A stretch of 64,000 nt of DNA from Euglena gracilis. Lineage: Eukaryota > Euglenida > Euglenophyceae > Euglenales. Below are positions 11,608 through 21,310 of the stretch, piece after piece; within the stretch, counting starts at the first letter, position 1, and each line of letters starts with the position of its first letter. The stretch lies in the NCBI GenBank assembly GCA_039621445.1, contig CP154955.1:49956086-50020085 (forward strand). The letters are read 5' to 3'. A program made the position numbers and the translations under genes. The notes below the pieces were generated by a model. It ran no database searches. It was not told the origin of the DNA and worked only from the letters and a program-made list of their open reading frames with translations.

Positions 11608-12788
11608 TCGTATTACAGCCCCCCAAATAAGACCCGAGTCTTTCTTTCGGTCCGTTGCTGGAAGGAAACCTCCTAGGTGAAGCTCATTTTTTGGAGTCTT
11701 ATGTTCAATTTTTTCTTGATTGAATTGTCCCGAGAAAATCGTTATCTTTGTGGTTCCTAAAAACAAGCAAATCTTTTTTTCGGTGCTTCTTGCTTCCCAC
11801 CATGCAGAAATGGGTATAAACTTGAATTTTTCGGTCCCAGAAAATCAGTGTTTGCATTTCGGTTCCCAAAATTTTTTCCACCATCCCAGCAGCACATGCC
11901 GTCAGGACTGTATATTGGAGGGGTCTGTCTTATTTTGGGGGGAGTATCTGATTTGATGGCTTTCTTGGCAACTGGGGCCAATTCCAGACCATCTGGTTCC
12001 GGCAACAGAAACCATCTGTAAAAATTGCTTTTTGAGACTGAGTGAAGTCCTCATGGTATCTTTCATTTTCATTCTGTAAGAACGCTGCAGCCGGTCGCAT
12101 ATGCCTTCCACAGAGAAGCCAATTCCGCTGGCACTGCTTCATTTTCATTTCCTGTGTTATAACCACTCTGCAGCAAACACAAAAGATGGGTTTATCCAAC
12201 AACCACCCCTCCGGTCATATGCGATTTTTTTTGCAAAGTATGCAACAAAAATTCTGCAACGTAATTGGAAAATGTTTGAAAATGGCAAGGCAAAAGGCCG
12301 ACAGACCCCGAAAAATGATTGCAAATCCTCCAAAAATGCTAAATGCCCAAATACAGCAGTATACCCCTCAATGATTAATTTTTGCCGACCTAAAGAACCC
12401 TGAGGGGTTAGGACCCCCTTCCCTTCCCGTGTCCGTGCAAAGCCAACGCTTCTGATTTATCCCGCGGACGTCGTTTTTGATGGGGGGTCGGTATAAACGG
12501 GGGGTCGTTTTAAATGGGGGGTTTAGGTGGCCTTGAAAAAGAAGCCTGGTCTGGGCTCCCCTCTCACTGGCAGAAATTCCTCAAAAGTCAATGTAATGTA
12601 ACAAATGTATTTTTGTTTGCTCTTTTGAAGTGCTCAAACATTTGAGTTGTTCGATTTTTTTCGCTTTTCTTGGGGGGGGTGGATGTTGAGCTCTGATTTT
12701 GGCGTCTGCGGTGTGCATTTGTTTGGTCATTACACACAGCTGGAGATGCAGCCAGGACACAGCATAGATGTATACCCCTCTGTTTGGG
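11608..12788. other. non-coding stretch before the TIR element
   Basis: AT-rich sequence without a supportable gene; ORFs of 60-110 codons overlap on both strands. The last five bases (12,784-12,788, TTGGG) form the left target-site duplication of the next feature. Confidence 0.5.
12784..12788 (+). repeat. target-site duplication TTGGG, left
   Basis: Direct repeat with 15,523-15,527, abutting the outer bases of the 24-bp TIR on both sides. Confidence 0.65.
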
Positions 12789-13424
12789 CTTAGGCGGCCT
12801 AACTCGCACTTAAGGTTTTCATTTTTAGCTTGCGCTTTGGCGCAAATTTTCGATTTCTTTGAGACCCGGCGGTAGAACCCACCCTTTTGACCCTCTGGTT
12901 CCGCGGAGACCCTCCAAGGTGGCGTGTGCATCATTTTCCGATGTTGGGACCTGGGGAACAGGCCCAATTTTGGTGTTTTTCGGCCTGTGCACCATTTTGA
13001 AAAAGGTCCAAAACCCTGGGTTTGACCGCCGGGACACGTGAATTTTCCCAAAAATGTGCCAAAACCCCCGTTGCGAGTCCCTTGTTTTTGAAGCCTTGAC
13101 CGTGTTCCCCGGATTGTACCACACAGTCCAGGTGACAATTGGCCCTTTTTGTGCTTTTTTTTTGGCTCTGTGATATGTCCGTGAAGAGTTTGGCTGCTGA
13201 GGCATCCAGAGGGTGGACTCTACATGCACGTTGTGAAAAGTTGGAAAAAACGGCATGTCACAAAGTTGTGATCCCTGGGTGCTTGAAGCGCGAGGAGCGG
13301 TACAGCGGGAACCACCCTGGTGGGGGGGGGGTTGGGGGGACTGAGGGCGAGCCTAGGGACCTCTCCCAACGTCTGGTGAGCAACGCCAGGCCCCACACTG
13401 CCGGGCACAGAAGGCAATGGTTAT

Positions 13425-13897
13425 GGACATTTGCGCTTAAGGGAAAATTTTTAGCTTGCGCTTAAGCGCAAATTAAAAATTTGCGCTTAAGCGCAAGCTA
13501 AAACAGAAGCCCCTGAGCTTATGGGAGTCCCTCTGATGTGTTACGGTGTGTCGGGGGCCCTTCTCTGCATGGCCAGAGTGCGGGCTTGGTGAGGAAATAC
13601 CTTGCGCCGAAGCGCAAACCGTCATACAAAAAACTGAGAAGTGCAAACAGGCGGCTGACGTGTAATCTGAACGAACAAGCAGTGCATTATGTAGGCATGT
13701 CCCTTGCGCTTCGGCGCAAATGTTTTTCCTTACCAAGCCCGCACTCTGGCCATGCAGAGAGGGGCCCCCGACACACCGTAACACATCAGAGGGACTCCCA
13801 TAAGCTCAGGGGCTTCTGTTTTAGCTTGCGCTTAAGCGCAAATTTTTAATTTGCGCTTAAGCGCAAGCTAAAAATTTGCGCTTAAGCGCAAATGTCC
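13425..13897. repeat. fold-back hairpin 1 within the TIR element
   Basis: Left arm 13,425-13,617 and right arm 13,704-13,897 are near-perfect inverted copies of about 193 bp, separated by an 86-nt loop. They differ by a small deletion that destroys the first palindrome in the left arm and a handful of substitutions near the loop. Seven intact TTGCGC-N4-GCGCAA palindromes lie in the arms, several with the fully self-complementary TTAA centre. A cruciform or long RNA hairpin is possible. Confidence 0.9.
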
Positions 13898-14716
13898 TTT
13901 TAAATGGCAGATGTATTTGAATGCATTCGTGCTGTGTGAGAAGGTGGGGGATAGGGGAGAATGGTGAGGAGGGTTTGTGCGCTGCTGTGCCAGAAGCTGG
14001 GTTGGTGCTTTTGAACTATTCAGGTGCTGGGGAGGAAGTGTTGTTACAATAAGACGAATGGTGGGCGGTAGGCTGTGGTGCCTCAGTGACCTTGCACTCG
14101 GTGCACAAAGTGGGGTGTTTGGGGATGTTGACAGAAAGGCTTTTTCTGCTGAACAATGCCTCCATCTGCCTGGTGGCATGTGGCTGTCTGGTGGGTTGCA
14201 AAATACCGAAGAAAGGTGTGTCAGCATGTCTTCCCTTCTCCGCCACTGTTGATGGGCTATTTCAATTTCTCAATTCCATTCGCTCATCCGCAAAGTTCTG
14301 TGCTTCAAATCCTGGGCGAGGAAAGGGGGGTGACGAGCTTCTTTAAAAAACCCTTTCGACGCCTAAAACTGTTTCCTCGGCTGTGGTTCCCAGGGTTTAT
14401 CTGGTACCTGTTCTTTTCCACACAGGTATTTTCCGACTTTTAAAAGTCGGCCAAAGAGAAGGGCCCCTCAGGCACGCTTAAGTGCGAGGCAAGTGGGAGG
14501 AACCTCCGGCACTGGAAGTTGGGTTTACAACGCATAGGACAAGACACGTCTGGATATCATGAAGTTGGTGGTTGTTTTCACAGACCAGGGGGTTGGCTTC
14601 CTGTCCCAGGCAAGGCTTCCCTCCACCCTAGCTCTGTCCGCTCTGGTGATGAGATGCTTCCAGGACTGCTCTCTCCACCCGCAGTGATAAAAATGGAAAA
14701 TACAACTTGATGGCTG

Positions 14717-15112
14717 TTGCGCCAAAGCGCAATGGGTAGGCTCATGAAGAATGGAAATTTAAGAGTTATATTGCGCCAAAGCGCAAGTAGAAATACACTT
14801 TTAAAATTTTCAAAGCAACGCGGCTCTTGCGCCGACGTGCAATGTTGACCAATTTTAAGTCAACGTGACTGAGAGTAGGCTTCCGTCCCCCTGTTCTACA
14901 TTTTTGTGCTCCATCCCCTCTGGTGTTGTTACTCCACCAGGGCCGTTCTCTCCCTGCGTTGTGTGAAATAAGTTTTAAACAGTTATATTTGCGCTTCGGC
15001 GCAAGCCATGTTGCTTTTGCAATTTTAAAATTGTATTTATGTTTGCGCTTTGGCGCAAGGTAACTCGTAAATTTCCATTCTTCATGAGCCTACCCCTTGC
15101 GCTTTGGCGCAA
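14717..15112. repeat. fold-back hairpin 2 within the TIR element
   Basis: Left arm 14,717-14,842 pairs with right arm 14,989-15,112 around a 146-nt loop. The arms contain a perfect ~28-bp inverted block (GGGTAGGCTCATGAAGAATG...) and matching palindromes at corresponding positions (14,717/15,097; 14,771/15,043; 14,827/14,989). It is more diverged than hairpin 1, so older or less constrained. Confidence 0.85.
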
Positions 15113-15522
15113 ATGGAAACACACGTTGACTCAAAAGTTGTTATCATTGTTCAAATGCGGCAATGGTCACCCACGTGTTGAATCACAAAAAAGTCAAAAA
15201 TTTGCGCCAAAGCGCAAATGGTTTTATTTTTTGTAATTTCAAAAATTTTCGCCAAAGCGCAAATGAGTAATGGAGTCCCCTCGTTTCATCACCCGCCGCC
15301 TTGTGTTCATGCACACTGGGACTCGGGAGCGTTGTGCCCGTGGACCGTGGAGTTCCTAGTCGTTGCTTTCGTCCTCAGGCCCTGGGGTGCAGGGAGACAC
15401 TATTTTCAGTCTGTCTCGAGTCTCAGGCCACGGTGGTCGAAAACCAAACTTTTTTTGAGATTTGCGCGTCGGCGCAAATTTACAGTCACTTTCAAAGCTA
15501 AGTGCGAGTTAGGCCGCCTAAG

Positions 15523-15527
15523 TTGGG
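15523..15527 (+). repeat. target-site duplication TTGGG, right
   Basis: Identical to 12,784-12,788 and immediately outside the right TIR. Confidence 0.65.
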
Positions 15528-15571
15528 AGCTGTGAGGTCCAGGGGTTGTTTTTTTTTTTTAAAAAAAAAAG

Positions 15572-15724
15572 CAAAAGAGGGACGTCAGTGAAAGTTTGCT
15601 TCATAGTGCTCCTGATGAGTGGGTCCGGACCCTGCACGACGTCCTCATCAGCCACAGGTACTTTGAGCGAGGTGACACGAAGGAGAAGCAGGTCAGGAAG
15701 TTGACAGGGCTGGATCCCACGTGA
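15572..15724 (+). CDS. exon-like coding segment, unknown protein
   Basis: The frame ending at TGA 15,722-15,724 encodes about 50 residues with strong C/G-third bias, including DEWVRTLHDVLISHRYFERG. The charged, helical composition looks like real protein. It lies only ~45 bp outside the right end of the TIR element, just after poly-T/poly-A runs that could be an intron end. Frame open at its 5' side; probable last exon. No family recognised. Confidence 0.5.
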   Translation, partial: QKRDVSESLLHSAPDEWVRTLHDVLISHRYFERGDTKEKQVRKLTGLDPT

Positions 15725-16275
15725 CCACAGCGACGAAGGTAAAATCCTAAGAGACAGGGTGGACAAAAATTGCAGCAAACAAAAGTTTTGGTAAAGTACC
15801 CAAGTGTTGGCATATTTTTTTAATTGTCATCTTCGACTGGTGTCGGCCTCCCACCCTCAGCCCAAAATGACAAAAAAATGGCTGGTAATGGTCTAAAATA
15901 CCCGAAAATTTCTAATGTTTTGGCAAATATTGACCCTTTGATATGTCATTTTTGAGGCAAAACAACCAGAATTTTTTCAATTTCTTCGATGAAAAGCAAG
16001 GGCAAAACTGCTTGACACACGACAAAAAAGTGCTAAGAAGTGGTTGAATACCAGATTTTGCCAAATTTTGTTTGCCAAAACCAAATAATAACAAACAAAC
16101 AATGACAACAATAAAGCAGGGAATTGGGGGTGCGCACAGTTATTCAGTGACTGACCACCCCCCAGGGGGGTGGCTGGCTTTTTTTAAGCGACGCCCTGTA
16201 AAACTTAATTTCCATTGTGATGTTTCATTCTCTTCAACCATCAGACATCACATCACGTGATAAAAAATAATCATT
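15725..16275. other. non-coding stretch
   Basis: AT-rich sequence, with a short copy of the GTGACTGA-C-run family at 16,130-16,190. No supportable gene. Confidence 0.5.
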
Positions 16276-16473
16276 TTACACAAGGGGACGCCCACCACCA
16301 GTCCGTGCGGCGACTTGTCCCGAGTCCCGAATCTGCTTGACAATGGACTGCACGGTGCTGCGTCCGAGGCGCTCGGCAGTTGTGATGGCCCCATAGCTGG
16401 AGCCACCACAAAAGGAAGCCCAAGTCCGGGCCCGCTGAGCATCACGCTCAGGGCCGGTTCGCTTGGGTGGCAT
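16276..16473 (-). pseudogene. Tc1/mariner-like transposase, N-terminal HTH fragment
   Basis: The 65-residue frame starts MPPKRTGPERDAQR and contains a helix-turn-helix pattern with the motif RLGRSTVQSIVKQIRDSG, followed by a GGGRP turn. This order (basic start, HTH, G-R-P linker) is typical of the N-terminal DNA-binding domain of Tc1/mariner transposases, where a second HTH and a DDE/D catalytic core should follow. Here a stop follows GRP directly and no catalytic part is visible downstream on the minus strand, so the copy is truncated. The strand means its 5' end faces 16,600, where TIR-like direct repeats occur. Confidence 0.55.
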
Positions 16474-16604
16474 TGTGCAGAAATGCTCTGCGGACATGCA
16501 GCAGCACATATTATGTTACCATGCCGCCAAATGGGACAGGCAACATGGCAACACGCACGTTGTACGGACCTCCAGTGGATCCTTCACATTTTTCCTTGGG
16601 GGGG

Positions 16605-16656
16605 TGTACGAGTAGTTATGACTCCTTTGCTGTACGAGTAGTTTTGACCCCTACCG
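16605..16656. repeat. two 26-bp direct repeats, candidate Tc1-type terminus
   Basis: TGTACGAGTAGTTATGACTC and TGTACGAGTAGTTTTGACCC begin at 16,605 and 16,631, each unit 26 bp. The word AGTTTTGACCCC is common in Tc1-type terminal repeats. They lie 132-183 bp upstream of the transposase-fragment start on its own strand, the expected place for a 5' TIR. The opposite TIR was not found. Confidence 0.4.
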
Positions 16657-18504
16657 TATTTCTTTAATTGAGGATGTGGGCGAAATTTTGTGATGGTTTC
16701 AGAATTACCTGCCAAGTTGTATGGGGCGACTGACAAGTGCACTAAACATGCAGGAGCTGTGAAGCAAAGCTTCCCAAACATCCATTTCTCCCCAACTCAG
16801 ACGTGTCTCCTCCCCACAGTTCAGAAAAATTGCCAGGTTTTCCCACATGGTAATAATTGGTCTTTGATGCACACGGAAAAACTAAAATCATGTCATCTCA
16901 TGCTTGCCACCATCTTCCACTCTCCATTGCGCAGAGGTGAGATTTTGGGTCAGAGAATCAATTTTTTTTTCAAAAGACCACGGGAAATGGCACATTATTT
17001 TTGGGAGTTTTTGTCAGACCAAATGTACGCACGGACACGCTGTCTTGCCGCCTACATCAGGCTGATTTTAAGGTGAGGACGACACCAAGGAACCCGGATC
17101 CGACCTGACACCCCCCCCCCCCCGCCCAGCTGGGCACTTTGCTAAGGCACTTCCGATACCGAAAGCACCAGAAGCCCAGCCGAACCCCCCCTTTTTTTCC
17201 TTCGGCTGGTGGCACGTTTTGTCTTGCATGTCGTGGCGATGTCTTGCAGCCCAAGTTTCACGAAAAACCTGTGGAAAAACAATAAAGGGGCTGAGGGACG
17301 GTTCCTGGGACCTTTATTTCTTTGGTGCTGGCAACCTGGGGCGTGCCCAAACTCTCTTGGAAAAAAACAGCCCCCCTTTTTTCGTTTTTGAGAACCCCGT
17401 GAAAGAGATTTCTGAAAAGTCTTTTTTTTTGCCTTTTCCTGCACATATTTTGGGACCAGAGACAGGAGATGTGGACCAGTGAAGAAAGGCCGTTGAGCAC
17501 CGGAGCACCGGAGTTTGGGAATTTGAGAGGTCCGGCAGGTGGGGAGAGGTGGGGAGAGGTGGGGCAGGTGTTTTCGGAGTGTCGGCGCGACTGAGCTGAG
17601 AAAAGCCCATTTTTGAGCATTTTTTGTTTACAACCAGGCTGGCACCAATCTCTTCCCCAAAGGGGGGGGGGGGCAGTGCCTGCCTGCCCAGTTACTACAG
17701 GGCAGTTCGAGACCCTCCTTCCCCCAGGTCAAATTTGGCCTGGCTTAAATGCCTGTCCCATGTTCCAGATCTCGGGGCCCAAAAAAGGTCATGCTGGTTT
17801 CTTTTGTACTGTTTCTTTGGGGCCAAAAATTGATGATTCCAAAGTATCTCAGGAATGAAGCAAAGTCAAAAGAAAATGTGCCCGTGGAACATCCAATCTA
17901 ATTTTTTTTGCAACTCGATGCCTGGCCCAAGTTATGACCATGGCCCAAATTCACCGGCTTGTTTGATTGCGTTTTTCAAAAAGAACATTTCGACAATGAT
18001 GGGGCACCAAAGGAAATCTGGGACCCTCTATCACCCCTCACAGGCCTCCAGCTGCGCACATGGCACTAAAAATGGACATTTTTTATTTTGGTATTTTCTT
18101 TTCGTTATTTTTGTTTGCTTAATTTTTGTTTTTTTTTGTTTTTCTGCATTTTTTTTCTTTTTTCGGTTTTTATTTTCAGTGTTATGGATATTTATTTTAT
18201 CTATTATCATATTTGTGTTTTGTGTTTTGGATTTTTTTTATTTTTGTTTTTCGCTTTATAAAATTAAAAACTTTTTGTTTTATTTTTTTTTTATTGATAT
18301 TTTGCCTTTTTGGTTTTAATATCGTTTCTTTTATTTTTGGCGTATTTTTTTCTTTTATTTTCATATATATCAGAAGTGGGGGGAAGAAGCGGAATATGAA
18401 AACGGTGTGAAGAAGTAAATTTAATGGAAATGATGTCGCTAATAATTATTTAAGGTTAAAAAATCTTTAACCCCACTGAGCCATTATGCAAACAACCTGA
18501 AAAT
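16657..18504. other. non-coding stretch with repeats
   Basis: An ORF at 16,690-17,076 (+) is open for 128 codons without domain or clear codon bias. 17,100-17,220 and 17,660-17,720 hold G/C-run repeats related to the block at 2,990-3,190. 18,060-18,370 is extremely T-rich and gives open frames of Phe/Leu/Ile that are compositional artefacts. Confidence 0.4.
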
Positions 18505-18900
18505 AATTTTCCGGCGCCTTCGGTGCCGGGTGTTTTTTTTTGACCCGTTTTGGGACCCATATGGGAGGTCCCCCCCAAAACCCCCAAAACCCCCATTTTC
18601 TTCACACCTTCCTTTTTCACACCTTCGACATTTTCTCAAAAATTTGATTTTGAGTGTTTTTTGAAGCAAAAAAAGCCATTAAAAATCCAAAAAAATTCCA
18701 AGATTTGGTCCGCTTTTTTGGACTTTCGTAATGTTCAACCCCCCCCTCCTAAAACTACCAAATTTAACCCTGAAATTTTTGAGTTTTTTTTTGCGAAAAA
18801 AATGTGGTTTTCCATCAAAAATCATGTATTTAGGGTTCAAATCCCCGTTTTCCCGTTTCCCCGTTTTTTTTTGGTGAAAATGCTCCCCTGGCCTGCCCTG
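18505..18900 (+). repeat. dispersed repeat family 'GACCCGTTTTGGGACCCATA', copy 1
   Basis: Order of blocks: a GGCGCCTTCGGTGCC palindrome, poly-T, GACCCGTTTTGGGACCCATA, C-rich words, 'TTCACACCTT', 'TTTTCTCAAAAATTTGATTTTGAG', a GAAGCAAAAAAA..GCCATT block and later a GGTTTTCCATCAAAAATCATG block. Copies: 19,862-20,260 (+), 48,405-48,680 (-), 49,500-49,700 (+, partial) and 49,870-50,040 (-, partial). Non-coding, long A/T tracts. Confidence 0.7.
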
Positions 18901-18964
18901 AAAAAGACCATACATACCTCTCCCCTCTTCTCCTGGAAGTTGGCAACCAGCCCACCAGGCTTCT

Positions 18965-19190
18965 TTTTAAGTCAGCAGACCCCCCCCGGGGGGGGGGGTC
19001 CCGCGCCGGAGGCGCTGGGTATACGTTTTCGGCGCGAAGCGCCGAAAATTTTTGGAAATCGCCTTTAGCGGGCCCGATTTTGGGGGGGGTCCCGCCCCCC
19101 CCCCCCCCCCCCGGGGGGTCCCGCGCCACCCTGGGTTGGTGGGGGGGACCCCCCCCCCCGGGGGTCTTAAAAAGACACCTGCAGCCCACA
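18965..19190. repeat. G/C homopolymer palindrome block
   Basis: Alternating C- and G-runs (about 10-20 nt each) separated by a GGCGCGAAGCGCCG palindrome around 19,030-19,050. The segment can fold on itself almost entirely. It recurs in looser form at 53-58 kb. Confidence 0.6.
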
Positions 19191-19861
19191 CAATCACTTA
19201 GTCATTGACCAACCACCCCCTCCCCCGGGAGGGGGTTGGTTGACCGCCATAAATACACCAAAAATGGTGTACAAGGTTGCAATAAAAGACGGAAAATTGT
19301 CAAAGTTTGGCCAAAATTTGGTCAAACTTCTTTGGCCATTTTGGGACAGGATAAGGAACTGTTGGCGAAAATACAACCCCAATGGCATTTTTCGATGATG
19401 GTCTGTCTCAAAAAAAATGCCACAAATCAGTTTTTTGGTTGTTTTGCAGCTGAAAAACAACTGTCCCCCGTCAATTTTGCAAATTCAAAAAGTTGAACTC
19501 ACAAAAAGCATCGATTGGACGATCCCCTCTTGTAAATCTTCCTCAAAGGCAAGTTTGGAAGGTTTATGTCAATTTACAACACACCTGACTTGTAAACGAG
19601 AAAAAATGTGTGGGTTGATGATTTAAAACTTGAGATAACGACCAATTGCCCAATTTTTGAAAAATTCCATTATGGGACAGACTCGTGACCCATCAAAAGA
19701 GCAAATTTTCACCCATTAAAATTTCGCCTCTAACCATCAAAACGGTGAAGTTCCCGGTGAGCTCACTGGTGCAAATTTTAGTTGGAGTTGGAGTTGAGGA
19801 TTTCGAGATTCGTGGTGCCGCAAAGGAGCACAAGCTCCTGAAGAAGTTTGGGTCTTCCCCA
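19191..19861. other. non-coding stretch
   Basis: Begins with a short 'TCATTGACCAACCACC' G/C-run unit (19,200-19,245), then ordinary AT-rich sequence. No supportable ORF on either strand. Confidence 0.45.
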
Positions 19862-20260
19862 GCGTCTTTGGGCGCTGCTTTTTTTTTGACCCGTTTTGGG
19901 ACCCATATAGGAGGTCCCACAAAAAAACCCCCAAAATCCCGTTTTTTCACACCTTCCAAAAATTCAACAACATTTTCTCAAATTTTTGATTTTGAGAGGT
20001 TTTTGAAGCAAAAAAATGCCATTGAACATCCCAAAAATTTCGAAAGAGAAAAAATCTAAGTGAAGTTTGAATGTACCAAAATTTGGTCCCATTTTTTTTT
20101 TTGACCTGCCCCCTCCTAAAAACTAACAATTTTCAACCCTAAAATTCTGGATATTTTTTGGGGGGAAATGTCGTTTTCCATCAAAAAATCATGTATTTTG
20201 GGTTCATTTTTCAAAGTAATTTTCAAAAAATTTCCCCAGCCAAAATCCTGATTTTTCGGT
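19862..20260 (+). repeat. dispersed repeat family 'GACCCGTTTTGGGACCCATA', copy 2
   Basis: Same block order and orientation as 18,505-18,900, about 1.36 kb away, with its palindrome eroded to TCTTTGGGCGCTG. The GGTTTTCC-type block appears as TCGTTTTCCATCAAAAAATC near 20,170. Confidence 0.7.
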
Positions 20261-20650
20261 TGAAGTGTATTGGGACAGGATTTTTTTTTTGCTTAAGGAC
20301 CGCCCTGCACTGCATCCCACTGCCCTCTCGCCTCTGGGTGAGAGGCCATTTTGAGGTGTGTTTGTCAAACGTGCGTCCTTGATAAAAAAAAAAGAATACC
20401 AAACTCGTTTTGCAGCAATTGGAAAGAGAGCCCCCCCCCCCAGGGTCGCCTCACTACAGCCGTTGCTTCTTTGGATGACTGTCCAACCCAGAACACAGAT
20501 TTCAAACTTGGCAGCGGTGTCCCCAACCGCCCGGAAACCCAATGAGAGTCTCTCGACACCTTGTCATTCAAACGCTTAACGCCGACCCAGGTTGTTTGCC
20601 GTGTCTTTCTTTTTTTTAGTTTTTCTCCCCCACCTGAGATTTCATTTTAG

Positions 20651-20835
20651 AAATTCAGAGAGTCAGGCAATCCCTTTTCTCCCCCACGTTGATGTGCGAC
20701 CGTGCCAGTGGCCACAAAGTGCAGGCGTATCTGAGTCACCTGAAGGACGAGGTGAAGGTCAAGGAGCAGGCTTTTCCAGAGACCACGTTCTTGTCCAGAT
20801 GGGCTTCGCTTCGGGGCGCAGGGGCGAATAGTTGA
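20651..20835 (+). CDS. exon-like coding segment, unknown protein
   Basis: A good acceptor (TTTCATTTTAG) ends at 20,650. The open frame then runs to TGA at 20,833-20,835, about 60 residues, including MCDRASGHKVQAYLSHLKDE from the internal ATG at 20,692. Codons are C/G-third biased (GAC, GTG, AAG, CAG) and the product is charged and helical. It therefore looks like a terminal exon of a spliced gene on the plus strand. No family recognised. Confidence 0.55.
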
Positions 20836-20879
20836 TTGAACCAATCAGGGGTTCCCACAGATTTATGGGGCAGCTGGAA

Positions 20880-21310
20880 AACGGTAAACCCCCCCCCCCA
20901 ATTAGAAGCCCCCCCCCCCAAATAACAACCCCCCCCAAATAGAAGCCCCCCCCCCTCAGGTTTCCCGCCAAAAATCCAAATAACAGCCCCCCCCCCCCCC
21001 GGCGAAGCCGGGGGGAAATTTGACGAAAAAATTTCCGAAAAATGGTGAAAAACTCGAAAATTCTCCACGAAAAAAGGTCGACATTGGGAACAAAAGTGAT
21101 ATCTAGTGTCGTTGAAACATGGCCTATCCACCCAAAAACTAAAATAAATGCGTCTTGCAATTTTTTAAACTTGGACCCCGTTCGATCCCGGATCGACCGC
21201 CGGCCGAAGTTTTTCCTTTAGACAAAGGGTACCCAATTAGAAGCCCCCCCCTCGGGTTTTCCGCAGAGTGACCGAATAGTAGCCCTGGGGGGCTTCTAAT
21301 TGGGGGGGGG
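20880..21310. repeat. C-rich 'AAATAGAAGCCCCCCCC' repeat block
   Basis: Units such as AAATAACAACCCCCC and AATTAGAAGCCCCCCCC are repeated imperfectly at 20,885-21,005 and 21,228-21,310, with the complementary form at 21,287-21,310. Further units occur at 22,045-22,095, 22,362-22,465 and 58,965-59,010. The C-runs could form i-motifs or, on the other strand, G-quadruplexes. Confidence 0.6.

Larger units (their letters stand above)
12789..15522. mobile_element. 2.7-kb TIR element with palindrome arrays (novel, apparently non-autonomous)
   Basis: The two ends are perfect 24-bp inverted repeats (12,789-12,812 and 15,499-15,522) beginning CTTAGGCGGCCTAACTCGCA. Each end is flanked outside by TTGGG (12,784-12,788; 15,523-15,527), the expected mark of a 5-bp staggered insertion. 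Inside are two large fold-backs (13,425-13,897 and 14,717-15,112) and seventeen copies of TTGCGC-N4-GCGCAA, two of them degenerate, from 12,830 to 15,477; I see none elsewhere in the window. Subterminal palindromes sit 18-21 bp inside each TIR. The longest internal ORFs (12,825-13,256 minus; 13,139-13,465 plus; 13,868-14,252 both strands) show no transposase motif. This suggests a non-autonomous DNA transposon of fold-back type mobilised in trans. The superfamily is undetermined. Confidence 0.75.

Noticed and set aside
11238-11680. Three overlapping ORFs with His-Ala-Arg-Thr and His-Ser-Leu-Thr repeats
   Set aside because: Pure products of the ACGC/ACTC microsatellite, open in all frames.
12825-13465. 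Candidate transposase in the TIR element (143-codon minus and 108-codon plus ORFs)
   Set aside because: They overlap each other on opposite strands, lack any DDE/D or zinc-finger pattern, and the plus ORF runs into the palindrome array.
18050-18420. Phe-rich ORFs that look like membrane proteins
   Set aside because: The DNA is a T-rich tract; hydrophobicity is a composition effect.
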